A model generated the notes under the pieces. The model was not told where the DNA came from. It was given only the letters and a program-made list of their open reading frames with translations, and searched no databases. A program made the position numbers and the translations under genes. Shown piece by piece: positions 8,681 through 18,029 of a stretch of DNA of 64,000 nt; the stretch's first letter is position 1, and each line of letters starts with the position of its first letter. The DNA is from Microbulbifer sp. A4B17 (GTDB lineage Bacteria > Pseudomonadota > Gammaproteobacteria > Pseudomonadales > Cellvibrionaceae): contig NZ_CP029064.1 in assembly GCF_003076275.1 (NCBI RefSeq), forward strand, positions 3,824,001 through 3,888,000, read 5' to 3'.

Positions 8681-9565
8681 ATGTTAGAAGTATTATCAAC
8701 ATACCCAGCGCTGCTCATAGGTAGCGCTTTTATTTTAGGCCTCCTTATAGGCAGCTTCCTCAACGTCGTAATCCTGCGCCTCCCCGTTATGATGGAGCGG
8801 GAATATAAGCGGGATTTCTACAGCTACTTTGGCACAGAGCCATCTGCCGAAGAGCAGAAAGAGTTAGAAAAGCCTTTTAACCTGATACTTCCACACTCCC
8901 ATTGTCCAAAATGCCAGGTTGAGATCAAAGCCTGGCAAAATATCCCCATCATTAGCTACCTTTTACTTCGCGGCAAGTGCGGCTCCTGCGGTACCCCGAT
9001 TTCCAAGCGCTACCCAATGGTGGAATTGGTTACCGGTATTTTGACCGCTATTGTTGTCTGGCAGCTGGGTTTCACCTGGCAGGCACTAGCTGGATGTTTC
9101 TTTACCTGGGCTCTAGTCGCCCTGACAGGTATTGATTTTGACAAACAATTACTCCCAGACAGCATCACCTTGCCTTTGCTCTGGGCCGGTTTACTGATCA
9201 ATATTTGGGGAGTATTTACCTCTTTGCAGGATGCAGTGATCGGCGCTATCGCCGGTTATCTGTCACTTTGGCTGGTCTTCCATATCTTTAAGATTGTTAC
9301 CGGTAAGGAAGGCATGGGAGCCGGGGACTTTAAAATCCTGGCGGCTATTGGAGCCTGGTTTGGCTGGCAAATGCTGCCGCTGGTGATACTGCTTTCCGCT
9401 GCTGTTGGCGCAGTTGCTGGCATTTCTTGGAGTATCGCAGTTGGGCGGGATCGCAACCTGCCCATTGCTTTTGGCCCCTATCTCGCTGGTGCCGGCTGGA
9501 TCGCAATGCTCTGGGGTGATCAAATCATGGGTTGGTATTTCAATATCTCTGGACTTACCAGCTGA
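8681..9565 (+). CDS. pilD: Prepilin peptidase / N-methyltransferase PilD
   Basis: A 294-residue polytopic aspartyl protease that cleaves and N-methylates prepilins and related pseudopilins. An N-terminal membrane helix with GSFLNVVILRLP is followed by the cytoplasmic zinc loop with CPKC and CGSC. The two catalytic Asp motifs are GIDFDKQLLPD (about 148-158) and GMGAGDFK (about 210-217). About eight membrane segments are present. It is the last gene of pilB-pilC-pilD and is followed by a strong terminator. Confidence 0.96.
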   Translation: MLEVLSTYPALLIGSAFILGLLIGSFLNVVILRLPVMMEREYKRDFYSYFGTEPSAEEQKELEKPFNLILPHSHCPKCQVEIKAWQNIPIISYLLLRGKCGSCGTPISKRYPMVELVTGILTAIVVWQLGFTWQALAGCFFTWALVALTGIDFDKQLLPDSITLPLLWAGLLINIWGVFTSLQDAVIGAIAGYLSLWLVFHIFKIVTGKEGMGAGDFKILAAIGAWFGWQMLPLVILLSAAVGAVAGISWSIAVGRDRNLPIAFGPYLAGAGWIAMLWGDQIMGWYFNISGLTS

Positions 9566-9607
9566 AGCGATCAGTTCACTATTTTTCACCCAATTGCATT
9601 ACTATGA

Positions 9608-9640
9608 CCCCGGCCAGCGATCTGGCCGGGGTTTTTATTT
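9608..9640 (+). terminator. Terminator after pilD
   Basis: CCCCGGCCAG (9608-9617) pairs perfectly with CTGGCCGGGG (9622-9631) around a four-base loop. A TTTTTATTTTT-like tract follows. Confidence 0.9.
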
Positions 9641-9670
9641 TTACTGCAACCTTTTTGGGGAGGCTTGCCA

Positions 9671-10279
9671 TTGTTTACAGTAGGTTTAACCGGTGGAATC
9701 GGTAGTGGAAAATCAGCAGCAGCTGGGTATTTCCGAGACCTGGGTATTCATGTGGTAGATGCCGACTGGGCGGCAAGGGTTGTGGTACAACCGGGAAAGC
9801 CCGCCCTGGAACAGATTGCCCAACACTTCGGTGCTGGTGCCTTATTGGAAAGCGGCGAGCTAGACCGGAGCAAACTGCGCACATTGATATTTGACAACCC
9901 AAGCGAACGACAATGGCTTGAAAGTCTTTTACACCCGCTGATCAGAAAAGAGATAACTTCCTCACTAAACGGAAGCCAAGGCCCCTACGCGATATTGGAA
10001 TCCCCCCTTCTGATTGAATCAGGCCAATATGAGCTGGTTAACAGGGTTTGCGTAGTCGACCTACCTGAGGCTTTGCAGCTTGAGCGCGCCAGTGCACGAG
10101 ATAACAGCCAGCAGGAGCAAATTCGTAAAATCATGGCAACCCAACTCACAAGACAGCAAAGACTGGAAAGAGCCGATGACGTGCTGGATAACACTACAGA
10201 TTTAGCCATCCTTAGGGGGCAAGTAGAACAGCTTCACCAGAAGTACTTACAGATTGCCCAGGCGGAGCAATCGGGCTAA
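9671..10279 (+). CDS. coaE: Dephospho-CoA kinase
   Basis: This enzyme phosphorylates the 3'-hydroxyl of dephospho-CoA, the last step of coenzyme A synthesis. The product has 202 residues. The P-loop GGIGSGKSAA lies at the N-terminus, followed by the DADWAARVVVQPG segment typical of CoaE and a lid region RMATQ-like (IRKIMATQLTRQQRLERADDV in two parts). I place the start at TTG 9671 because GGGGAGG at 9657-9663 is 7 bases upstream. The earlier TTG at 9665 is only one base from it. No ATG is available near the P-loop. coaE follows pilD, as in many gammaproteobacteria. Confidence 0.93.
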   Translation: MFTVGLTGGIGSGKSAAAGYFRDLGIHVVDADWAARVVVQPGKPALEQIAQHFGAGALLESGELDRSKLRTLIFDNPSERQWLESLLHPLIRKEITSSLNGSQGPYAILESPLLIESGQYELVNRVCVVDLPEALQLERASARDNSQQEQIRKIMATQLTRQQRLERADDVLDNTTDLAILRGQVEQLHQKYLQIAQAEQSG

Positions 10280-10331
10280 GTTAATTAGAGTACAATTGTA
10301 ACCCTGACGATTTTTAAGCCCGAATTATCTT

Positions 10332-10547
10332 ATGCCTAAATCCAGCGTAACGCCGACACTCAATTGCCCCACCTGCAAAAAGCCCATTGAATGGAGCGAT
10401 AAGTTTCCCTTCAAACCTTTTTGTAGCGAAAGATGCAAGCTGATTGATCTCGGCGAATGGGCCAGTGAGGGACACAAGATTCCCGGGGAGTCAGTGTATG
10501 ACGATGTGCTGAGTGATGACCTGGATCCAAACAAACCCCGCCATTAA
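10332..10547 (+). CDS. yacG: DNA gyrase inhibitor YacG
   Basis: A 71-residue zinc-finger protein. [10 protein letters not shown] near residues 13-22 and [17 protein letters not shown] near 31-48 supply the four cysteines. In Escherichia coli YacG binds GyrB and inhibits gyrase. It sits about 50 bp after coaE, the usual neighbour. Its stop codon lies inside the TTAA at the edge of a MITE-like inverted-repeat element, which may have set the present C-terminus. Confidence 0.9.
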   Translation: MPKSSVTPTLNCPTCKKPIEWSDKFPFKPFCSERCKLIDLGEWASEGHKIPGESVYDDVLSDDLDPNKPRH

Positions 10548-10815
10548 GAAGACTCTGAATAACTCCGTGATGCCTCTGGCATGCAGAGCGGTTCACAATC
10601 AAGGAGCGGCTTCGCAGGAATGTCTAGACCTTTCAAGAAGACGTAACGCGGAGTGTGAATCGCTCTGCAAGCCCCGGAGGGCGAGCCTTGAAGGCCACAG
10701 CTGCTGCGTTGCAGCTTTTGCAAAGGGCTACGGCCATTCACGGCGAGCTGCGCCTAACATCTGCAGCCTTCAAGACCCGCAGAGGTATTACGGAGTTATT
10801 CAAAGTCTCCTTAAG
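10544..10815. repeat. MITE-like element with 30-bp terminal inverted repeats
   Basis: The left arm at 10550-10579 matches the reverse complement of 10779-10808 at 26 of 30 positions. The match extends outward through TTAAG on both sides. A second internal inverted pair, 10578-10597 with 10654-10673, matches at 18 of 20 positions, giving a nested stem-loop. TTAA at both outer ends could be a target duplication. The open frames inside encode nothing recognisable. The element is non-coding, about 260-270 bp, and sits between yacG and mutT. Confidence 0.75.
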
Positions 10816-10873
10816 CCCTGGCCATCCAACCCCACCCGAACAGCTGCCTGCAAGCAGCTGTTCGCGCTAAAGC

Positions 10874-11272
10874 TTAAGAGAAGCTCCCTTTTACCGCTTC
10901 AATAATGGCTTGGTTGGCATCGGGAAAGTGGAAATTGTCCAGCTCCCCAACAGGCACCCACTTAATTTCCTGCTGCTCCCGTCCAAGAGCTTCACCGGCA
11001 AATTGCGTTACCTGCCAGGTATCCAGCAGCACAGTCTTTTCAGGGTAGTCGTGGCGAATTTCTAGCAGCGGCTGCAACTCCTGTACCTCAATAGCCACTT
11101 CTTCAAGTAACTCCCTATAGAGCGCATCTTGCACAGACTCACCAGCTTCCACCTTGCCACCGGGAAATTCCCAGCGCCCTCCCATATGCAAATGGTCGGG
11201 GCGGCGGGCAATCAGGATCTTGCCATCCCCTCGGGTTACTACACCGACAGCAACATGGACAACCTTACTCAC
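10874..11272 (-). CDS. mutT: Nudix hydrolase, 8-oxo-dGTP diphosphatase type (MutT)
   Basis: A 132-residue Nudix protein that removes oxidised dGTP from the nucleotide pool. The Nudix box starts at GGKVEAGES and ends at RELLEEV (about 38-58), with the metal-binding Glu residues in place. WEFPGGK just before it is typical of MutT. It starts 9 bp after the argJ stop on the same strand, the usual argJ-mutT arrangement downstream of secA. Other Nudix substrates cannot be excluded. Confidence 0.88.
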   Translation of the reverse strand: MSKVVHVAVGVVTRGDGKILIARRPDHLHMGGRWEFPGGKVEAGESVQDALYRELLEEVAIEVQELQPLLEIRHDYPEKTVLLDTWQVTQFAGEALGREQQEIKWVPVGELDNFHFPDANQAIIEAVKGSFS

Positions 11273-11281
11273 CCTACTACC

Positions 11282-12484
11282 TCAAGTCCGATATTCTGCG
11301 TTGATGGTGACATACTCGTGAGAGAAGTCACAGGTCCAGATATGCTCACTGCTCGTGCCTCGACCCAGCTCAATACGAATCATAAATTCAGGCTTTGAAA
11401 ATACCTGCTCTCCAGCCCGCTCTAGATACCCAGACGCGCGCCCACCGGCGCTTACCACCTGTACAGCATCAAGGAAAATCTCCACCTTATCAGTGTCCAG
11501 CTCGCCTTTGATGGCATTGCCGATCGCCATAACCAGCCGACCCCAGTTAGGATCTGAGGCATAGAGTGCAGTTTTCACCAGTGGAGAGTCTCCCACTTCA
11601 AAAGCCACAGCCAAAGCCTCTTCACTGCTGAGTGCGCCATCCACTTGCACGGTAACGAATTTTGTCGCTCCCTCGCCATCCCGGACAATAGCCTGGGCGA
11701 GCTCTATATGTATTTCTGTAATTGCCTCATGTAGCTCCCGATAGCCGATATCCTCACTGCTGCTGATCACCTCTCCACGCGCACCCGTTGCCATTAGTAC
11801 ACAGGCATCGTTCGTCGAGGTATCTCCATCTACGCTTATACGATTAAAGGAGGCCTCTACGGCTTCACACACCATTTTTTCCAGTAGTGGTTGCGCTACG
11901 CCTGCATCGGTGGCGACATAGGCGAGCATGGTCGCCATATTCGGTTGGATCATGCCGGAACCTTTGGCTATGCCAACCACTGTTATTTCCTCGCCATTAA
12001 CTTTCAGTGTGCGACTCGCAACTTTTGGTCTGGTATCTGTAGTCATGATGGCCTCGGCCGCCCACTCCCAGCCACCGGGATCAAGCTGCGTTACAGAATC
12101 TGGGATTGCAGCAAGCAACTTATCCATTGGCAAGTGCTCGCCAATCACACCGGTACTAAAAGGCAATACCTGTTCCGCAGAAATCTCTAAAGCATCTGCC
12201 ACGGCCTCACATGTAGCCCGTGCATCCACCAACCCTCTGGCTCCAGTGGCAGCATTGGCGTTGCCGGCGTTGACTACCAAAGCTCTCACACCCCCCTTGG
12301 AGATATGTTCTTTGGCGACAGTAACCGGGGCCGCGCAAAAAGTATTCTGGGTAAACGTTGCAGCGACTGATGTTCCTTCAGCAAGCTCAACCAACAACAG
12401 GTCGTTGCGCTGCCAATCTTTGATCTTGGCGGGCATACTGGCGAGACGAACCCCTTCAACAGAGGGTATAAGTGATTCAGGCAT
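11282..12484 (-). CDS. argJ: Bifunctional glutamate N-acetyltransferase / amino-acid acetyltransferase
   Basis: This enzyme of the cyclic arginine pathway moves the acetyl group from N-acetylornithine to glutamate and can also use acetyl-CoA. The 400-residue precursor self-cleaves before the nucleophilic Thr in NMATMLAYVATDA (near residue 185). GSGMIQPN before it and the C-terminal INAEYRT match the family. Length is normal. It lies between secA and mutT on the minus strand, about 230 bp after the secA stop. Confidence 0.94.
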   Translation of the reverse strand: MPESLIPSVEGVRLASMPAKIKDWQRNDLLLVELAEGTSVAATFTQNTFCAAPVTVAKEHISKGGVRALVVNAGNANAATGARGLVDARATCEAVADALEISAEQVLPFSTGVIGEHLPMDKLLAAIPDSVTQLDPGGWEWAAEAIMTTDTRPKVASRTLKVNGEEITVVGIAKGSGMIQPNMATMLAYVATDAGVAQPLLEKMVCEAVEASFNRISVDGDTSTNDACVLMATGARGEVISSSEDIGYRELHEAITEIHIELAQAIVRDGEGATKFVTVQVDGALSSEEALAVAFEVGDSPLVKTALYASDPNWGRLVMAIGNAIKGELDTDKVEIFLDAVQVVSAGGRASGYLERAGEQVFSKPEFMIRIELGRGTSSEHIWTCDFSHEYVTINAEYRT

Positions 12485-12663
12485 AAGAATAACGACTTAG
12501 AGCTATCACAACACTCTGCAAACCTGTAAGCAGTTCACTAGAGCGAAATTGCAGAAATGAATAGGTGGCAGACATTATCAAAGCCGCTCTTAACCAAGGC
12601 AAGTCAAAAATGAACTTATCTGCGGAATAACTCGAGATATCCGCAGATAATTCTTATCGAAAT

Positions 12664-12693
12664 TAAAAAAATACCCTGCTAAGCAGGGTATTT
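12664..12693 (-). terminator. Terminator of secA
   Basis: AAATACCCTGC (12669-12679) pairs with GCAGGGTATTT (12683-12693), an 11-bp stem with a TAA loop. Read on the minus strand the stem ends in a T-run. Confidence 0.88.
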
Positions 12694-12714
12694 CTAAATC
12701 CAGGCAGTGGAAAC

Positions 12715-15465
12715 TTAACTCTGAGTAGAGGAAGCCAGCTTGCCGTGACACTGCTTGTATTTCTTCCCGGAGCCGCAGGGGCAGGGGTCATTCCTTCCAA
12801 CTTTAGGACCGCGGCGCTCCGGTACAGGAGTCGCCGGTTGCTGTTCCTGGGGTTCACTCTTTGGAAGTGCTGAAGCCTGGGCATGCTGCAGTTCGAGCTG
12901 CTGTTTGCGCTGCTCTTCCAGGCGGCGCTGCTCCATTTCTTCTGCCTGCTCACGAGTCATCGGCTCTACGTGGGCAAGGATGCGCACTACTTCATGCTTG
13001 AGGTTCTCCAGCATGCTCTGGAACAGGTGGAAAGACTCGCGCTTAAATTCCTGCTTGGGGTTTTTGTTGGCATAAGCCCGCAAGCCAATACCCGCACGCA
13101 AATGATCCATGCTGGAAAGGTGCTCTTTCCACAGTTGATCCAATACCTGTAACATAATTTGACGCTCGATAGTCGGCATCAAATTGGCATCACCGGAAGA
13201 CTCACCAATGCGTGAAACTTTTGCCGTATATGCCTCCTGAGCAGCGGCAGCAATTTTTTCCCGCAGACTCTCTTCGTGCAGGGTGCGGTCCTCGTCCAGC
13301 CACTGCTGTACCGGAAGCTGGATACCCAATTCTCCGGAGAGCTGTTGCTCCAGGGCCGGGATATCCCACTGCTCTTCCACACTCTGCGGCGGAATTGAGC
13401 TGGAGATAATGCCATCGACCACATCGTCACGAATAGCTGAGATGGTGTCACTGATGCTCTCAGCCTCAAGCAGTTCGTTGCGCTGGCCGTAAATCACCTG
13501 ACGCTGGTCATTGGCCACATCATCGTATTCCAGCAACTGTTTACGAATATCGAAGTTACGCCCTTCAACGCGGCGCTGGGCTTTTTCAATAGCGTTGGAA
13601 ACCATACGGTGCTCGATCGCCTCACCGCGCTCCATTCCCAGCATCTGCATAAAGTTCTTCACCCGGTCGGAGGCGAAGATGCGCATCAGGTTGTCTTCCA
13701 GGGAGAGATAGAAACGAGTAACACCCGGGTCGCCCTGGCGACCAGCGCGGCCTCGCAACTGGTTATCAATACGGCGGGACTCATGACGCTCAGTACCGAT
13801 AATATGCAGACCACCGGCCTCAATAACCTGCTCGTGACGCTCCTTCCAATCCTCTTTGACCTGCGCCAATTCTGCTTCAGTCAGCTCGCGGCCTTTCTCC
13901 TGCCCCAGGGCTGCCGCTTCAGCTTCCCAGTTTCCGCCCAGAACAATATCGGTACCACGACCGGCCATATTGGTGGCGATAGTCACCGCACCCGGACGAC
14001 CCGCCTGGGCAATAATCTGTGCTTCACGCTCGTGGTACTTGGCATTAAGGACCTGGTGCTTAATGCCGGCCTTCTGCAAATTGCGAGACATCTCTTCCGA
14101 GGTCTCAATAGAGGCAGTACCCACAAGGATCGGAGCCTGCTTTTCACGGCAGTGCTTCACATCCTCAATAATCGCTTCCATCTTCTCTTCCTGGCTCAGG
14201 TAAACCAGGTCATTGAGATCTTCACGCTGAATTTCTTTATTCGTGGGAATTACCACCACGTCCAGCCCGTAAATCTGCTGGAATTCAAACGCCTCTGTAT
14301 CTGCAGTACCGGTCATACCGGCGAGCTTGGGGTAGAAGCGGAAAAGATTCTGGAAGGTTGTGGAGGCGAGGGTCTGGCTCTCACTCTGGATCTGAACACT
14401 CTCTTTTGCTTCCAACGCCTGATGCAGGCCCTCGGAGAGGCGACGACCGGGCATAGTCCGGCCGGTGTGCTCATCAATTAAAACCACCTGGCCATTCTGC
14501 ACTATGTAATCCACATCGCGGTTAAAAAGTACATGAGCGCGCAGAGCCGCATGCACGTGGTGCAACAAACCCAGGTTCCCAGGGGCGTAAAGTGATTGAT
14601 CGTCTTTCATTAATCCGCTGCGTGACAGCAGATCTTCGATCAATAAGTGCCCCTGCTCGGTAAGTTCAACCTGACGGGTTTTTTCATCAACCGTATAGTG
14701 GCCCTCGCCACCTTCTTCGGCGCGCTCCAGCTGAGGGACCAGCTTATTCATCGCCATATAAAGGTGAGAGGAATCTTCAGCAGCGCCAGAGATAATCAGC
14801 GGGGTACGGGCTTCATCGATCAGGATCGAATCTACTTCATCCACAATAGCGAAATTCTGAGGACGCTGTGTACGATCCTCTTTGCGCAACACCATGTTGT
14901 CACGCAGGTAATCAAAGCCAAACTCGTTATTGGTGCCGTAAGTGATGTCAGCCTCGTATGCTGCTTTTTTATCTTCCGGCGGCTGCTGGGAAACAATAAC
15001 TCCCACAGTCATACCCAGGAATTCATACACCGGGCGCATCCAATTGGCATCCCGCGCAGCGAGGTAATCATTCACCGTAACAATGTGAACACCCTTACCT
15101 TCTAATGCATTAAGATATGCCGGCAAGGTTGCAACCAGGGTTTTACCTTCACCGGTGCGCATTTCTGCGATGCGCCCTTCATGCAAGGTCATACCGCCTA
15201 TCAGCTGGACATCGAAATGGCGCATGCCCATAGTCCGGCGGCCCGCTTCGCGCACTGCGGCAAACGCTTCGGGCAGAATTTGATCGAGCTTTTCCCCATC
15301 AGCGAGACGCTGCCTGAACTCATCTGTTTTAGCCCGCAGGCCTGCATCGTCAAGCTTCTGAAAATCCTCTTCCAGAGCATTGATCTTTTCCACGACGCGT
15401 CGCATGCGCTTCAGCTCGCGGTCATTTTTTGAACCAAAGACCGATTTAATCAGTTTGCCAATCAT
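12715..15465 (-). CDS. secA: Preprotein translocase ATPase SecA
   Basis: The 916-residue motor pushes unfolded preproteins through SecYEG. Walker A is in [10 protein letters not shown] (near 105) and the DEAD-type motif is DEVDSILID (near 210). The helicase-like second domain carries [14 protein letters not shown], and the arginine-finger region is [11 protein letters not shown]. The C-terminus ends in the zinc-binding [14 protein letters not shown], which interacts with SecB and phospholipid. A Gln/Glu-rich linker precedes it. The gene is complete and has its own terminator. Confidence 0.97.
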   Translation of the reverse strand: MIGKLIKSVFGSKNDRELKRMRRVVEKINALEEDFQKLDDAGLRAKTDEFRQRLADGEKLDQILPEAFAAVREAGRRTMGMRHFDVQLIGGMTLHEGRIAEMRTGEGKTLVATLPAYLNALEGKGVHIVTVNDYLAARDANWMRPVYEFLGMTVGVIVSQQPPEDKKAAYEADITYGTNNEFGFDYLRDNMVLRKEDRTQRPQNFAIVDEVDSILIDEARTPLIISGAAEDSSHLYMAMNKLVPQLERAEEGGEGHYTVDEKTRQVELTEQGHLLIEDLLSRSGLMKDDQSLYAPGNLGLLHHVHAALRAHVLFNRDVDYIVQNGQVVLIDEHTGRTMPGRRLSEGLHQALEAKESVQIQSESQTLASTTFQNLFRFYPKLAGMTGTADTEAFEFQQIYGLDVVVIPTNKEIQREDLNDLVYLSQEEKMEAIIEDVKHCREKQAPILVGTASIETSEEMSRNLQKAGIKHQVLNAKYHEREAQIIAQAGRPGAVTIATNMAGRGTDIVLGGNWEAEAAALGQEKGRELTEAELAQVKEDWKERHEQVIEAGGLHIIGTERHESRRIDNQLRGRAGRQGDPGVTRFYLSLEDNLMRIFASDRVKNFMQMLGMERGEAIEHRMVSNAIEKAQRRVEGRNFDIRKQLLEYDDVANDQRQVIYGQRNELLEAESISDTISAIRDDVVDGIISSSIPPQSVEEQWDIPALEQQLSGELGIQLPVQQWLDEDRTLHEESLREKIAAAAQEAYTAKVSRIGESSGDANLMPTIERQIMLQVLDQLWKEHLSSMDHLRAGIGLRAYANKNPKQEFKRESFHLFQSMLENLKHEVVRILAHVEPMTREQAEEMEQRRLEEQRKQQLELQHAQASALPKSEPQEQQPATPVPERRGPKVGRNDPCPCGSGKKYKQCHGKLASSTQS

Positions 15466-15628
15466 TATCTAGAAACCACTTATCTTATTTGCGCTGTCGG
15501 CGCTAATATCGGGCAGATCAATGCACCGACGCTCCTTTATGCGAGGGGTGCAAGTAAACAGGAAGGCGCAAGCGCTGGCAACTCTTATGCCAAGCTGCCA
15601 ACAATTACGCGTAAAGGAAGGATAGTTC

Positions 15629-16564
15629 TTATCTGCCTGTGCGGCGGATATAGGTGGCCGGATCAACCGTGCGGTTATTCTTGTAAATCTCGAAATGGAC
15701 ATGGGGCCCGGTAGAGCGGCCACTGGAGCCCATCAGGGCAATGACCTGGCCCCTCTTGACTACATCACCCAACCCCACTTTCAGCTCACTGTTATGCCCG
15801 TAACGAGTGGAGTAGCCATTACCGTGATTGATCTCCACCAGCTGGCCATAGCCGTGACGCTCATCGGCCCAGGTAACAACGCCTGCAGCTACTGAAACAA
15901 CGTCAGAGCCCATCTTGCCAGCAAAATCCACACCCTTATGCCAGGTTCTGCGGCCGGTGAAAGGGTCGGTACGATAACCATAGCGGGAGGACATCCACCC
16001 CTTGCTGATAGGGCGGCCTGCCAGGAATTGCTCATCCTCGAGCTTGAGGTTAGCCATCAGGGATTCGAGCGTATTCAACTGCATCTGGCGATCTTCAATC
16101 TGGTGAGAGAGATCTCCAATAACATCTAGGAATTCGGGTGGCTGATATGGCAGTTCGGATGCGCCTGCAATTCCGGTATCTTCCGGTCCACCGATAGCCG
16201 GTGCACTGCCAAACTCAAATTCCCCTTCATCGAGATTGGCTACAGAGGTCAAACGCTCACCCAGCGCATCCAGGCGAGTTAAACGTGCCTGCAACTCAGC
16301 GAGTTTAAGCGTGAGGGCTGCGAGCTGCTCCCGCGCCTCCCTATCGGCTTCAGCAATTTCGTCCTGCTGCTTGCGCAGGGCGCGGCTCCAAGCCTTGGCA
16401 GTTCGGGAATCAAACAGATCGGTTTTGGTAACCGGCAGGTTGGCCCCCAGCAAAAATGCCCCCACAGGCAGGCTCAGCAGACACAAGCCCAACAGAGCTT
16501 TACTCAAGCTGCCGAAATTAAAGCTGCGAGTCGCACCGCGCTCATTGACCAGGATTACTTTCAT
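15629..16564 (-). CDS. M23-family (LytM domain) peptidoglycan peptidase
   Basis: The 311-residue protein has a cytoplasmic N-terminus, one membrane helix (about 22-42) and a coiled coil (about 60-110). Its C-terminal LytM domain has the zinc motif HKGVDFAG (His and Asp, near 218-225) and HVHFEIY (near 292-298). Length and layout resemble MepM/NlpD-type endopeptidases or septal activators, and the metal ligands are complete, so it should be active. It lies between secA and lpxC, the position held by an M23 peptidase in Pseudomonas. About 160 bp separate it from secA. Confidence 0.88.
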   Translation of the reverse strand: MKVILVNERGATRSFNFGSLSKALLGLCLLSLPVGAFLLGANLPVTKTDLFDSRTAKAWSRALRKQQDEIAEADREAREQLAALTLKLAELQARLTRLDALGERLTSVANLDEGEFEFGSAPAIGGPEDTGIAGASELPYQPPEFLDVIGDLSHQIEDRQMQLNTLESLMANLKLEDEQFLAGRPISKGWMSSRYGYRTDPFTGRRTWHKGVDFAGKMGSDVVSVAAGVVTWADERHGYGQLVEINHGNGYSTRYGHNSELKVGLGDVVKRGQVIALMGSSGRSTGPHVHFEIYKNNRTVDPATYIRRTGR

Positions 16565-16680
16565 AGGGGCTGTGAGGAGTTCGACATTTTTAATTTTCGT
16601 TAGTCCCCACTATAAGGTGAGGTGCCAAACCAAAAAGAATACCAAAAATCTACAGGCTTTCTCTGTGAAACAATCATACA

Positions 16681-16707
16681 AAAAAGCCGGCACTATAATG
16701 CCGGCTT
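16681..16707 (-). terminator. Terminator of lpxC and the dcw cluster
   Basis: AAGCCGGCA (16684-16692) pairs with TGCCGGCTT (16699-16707). The A-run on the plus strand gives the T-run on the minus strand. It lies just after the lpxC stop. Confidence 0.88.
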
Positions 16708-16719
16708 CCTGCAAAAGTA

Positions 16720-17634
16720 TCAAACTGCCAAAATAGGCTTGATATAAGAGATCGGAGCCTCTTCCTGCTCACCTTCAAAGGTGACCATTTCCCAGGCATC
16801 CTTCTGTGTCATCAGGTTGCGGAGGGATTTGTTGTTGAGTGCATGGCCTGCTTTATAGGCCTTAAACTCACCAATGAGGCTGGTGCCAAGGAGGTAAAGG
16901 TCGCCAATAGCATCCAAAATTTTATGCTTCACAAATTCGTCTTCATAACGCAATCCACCCTCATTCAAAATGCGGTACTGGTCAATCACGATTGCATTAT
17001 CAAGGGAGCCACCTTGAACCAGGCCTTTGGAGCGCAAGTATTCAATCTCGTGCATAAAACCAAAGGTACGGGCGCGACTCACTTCCTTCACAAAAGAAGT
17101 GCTGGAAAAGTCCACAGATGAACTGAGGTTACGCCCCTGAAATACCGGGTGGTCAAAATCGATTGTGAAAGAAACTTTAAAGCCATTAAAAGGCAGGAAG
17201 CTGGCTACTTTATCGCCATCCTCTACGGTTACTGGCTTTTTAATACGCAGGAATTTTTTCGGAGCCGCTTGCTCCTGGATACCTGCGGACTGAATAAGGA
17301 AAACAAATGGGCCGGCACTGCCATCCATAATGGGCACTTCTTGGGCTGACAACTCGACAATCGCGTTATCAATACCAAGGCCCGCCATTGCCGAGAGCAA
17401 GTGCTCTACTGTAGCAATGCGAACATCACCCTTTTCCAGGGTGGTCGAAAGAAGAGTGTCGCCGACATTTTCCGCACGAGCCTCGATTTCAACAACCGGA
17501 TCTAAATCGGTTCTACGGAACACGATTCCGGTGTCTACGGGCGCTGGTTTAAGGGTAAGTACAACTTTCTTGCCAGTGTGCAGACCTACGCCAGTGGCGC
17601 GAATAGCATTCTTAAGCGTGCGCTGTTTGATCAT
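16720..17634 (-). CDS. lpxC: UDP-3-O-acyl-N-acetylglucosamine deacetylase
   Basis: LpxC removes the acetyl group from UDP-3-O-acyl-GlcNAc, the committed step of lipid A synthesis. The product has 304 residues from [11 protein letters not shown]. Zinc-binding regions are [15 protein letters not shown] (near 77-91) and [14 protein letters not shown] (near 236-249). The catalytic His lies in GHALNNKSL (near 263). The in-frame ATG at 17682 would add 16 residues (MLRLRGVV...) not found in LpxC proteins, so I chose 17634. It ends the dcw cluster, about 400 bp after ftsZ. Confidence 0.95.
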   Translation of the reverse strand: MIKQRTLKNAIRATGVGLHTGKKVVLTLKPAPVDTGIVFRRTDLDPVVEIEARAENVGDTLLSTTLEKGDVRIATVEHLLSAMAGLGIDNAIVELSAQEVPIMDGSAGPFVFLIQSAGIQEQAAPKKFLRIKKPVTVEDGDKVASFLPFNGFKVSFTIDFDHPVFQGRNLSSSVDFSSTSFVKEVSRARTFGFMHEIEYLRSKGLVQGGSLDNAIVIDQYRILNEGGLRYEDEFVKHKILDAIGDLYLLGTSLIGEFKAYKAGHALNNKSLRNLMTQKDAWEMVTFEGEQEEAPISYIKPILAV

Positions 17635-18029
17635 GAAACTATCTTTTCCCCGTCGGTGGACCACGCCCCTGAGGCGCAGCAAGCCATCGATACTAGCACA
17701 ATTGCGACGCCAATACCAATTCTGGGCGAGTGGTCACTACAACTGTGCACCACCTACCTATAGAGGATAGATCAAGCAAAGATTGCAGCGCCAACGCATG
17801 TCGCTATGACAGCATTTTAAGATCGTAAGCTTCACAAGCGCTGTTAATAATTGTTAATTATTTTAGATAGTTATTGCGACCCGCCAGTTCTGATTAAAAT
17901 TCACACAAACGAAGCAAGGGCCCACCCATTCGACAAGGTGGACCCGAATAAAAGCCGCACCGCAGCGGCAATACCCAGCCGGAGCCGGGCAGACATGAGC
18001 GGTGTTCTTGCCTCTGCGGTACCCTTTCC
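17635..18029. other. ftsZ-lpxC intergenic region
   Basis: This 395-bp spacer contains the ftsZ terminator (17946-17970) and a second, imperfect stem at about 17918-17947 (GGGTCCACC pairing with GGTGGGCCC). The remaining AT-rich part (about 17810-17900) probably holds the lpxC promoter. No gene is seen. Confidence 0.6.
17946..17970 (-). terminator. Probable terminator of ftsZ
   Basis: On the minus strand GCCGC, a six-base loop and GCGGC are followed by TTTTATT. It lies about 60 bp after the ftsZ stop. Confidence 0.65.

Noticed and set aside
10513..10905. Open frames inside the element after yacG
   Set aside because: They read through inverted repeats in several frames and into the mutT 3' end. 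The DNA structure explains the region better than coding does.
13609..14481. Plus-strand open frame of 290 codons opposite secA
   Set aside because: Shadow of the SecA helicase domains; no motif or ribosome-binding site.
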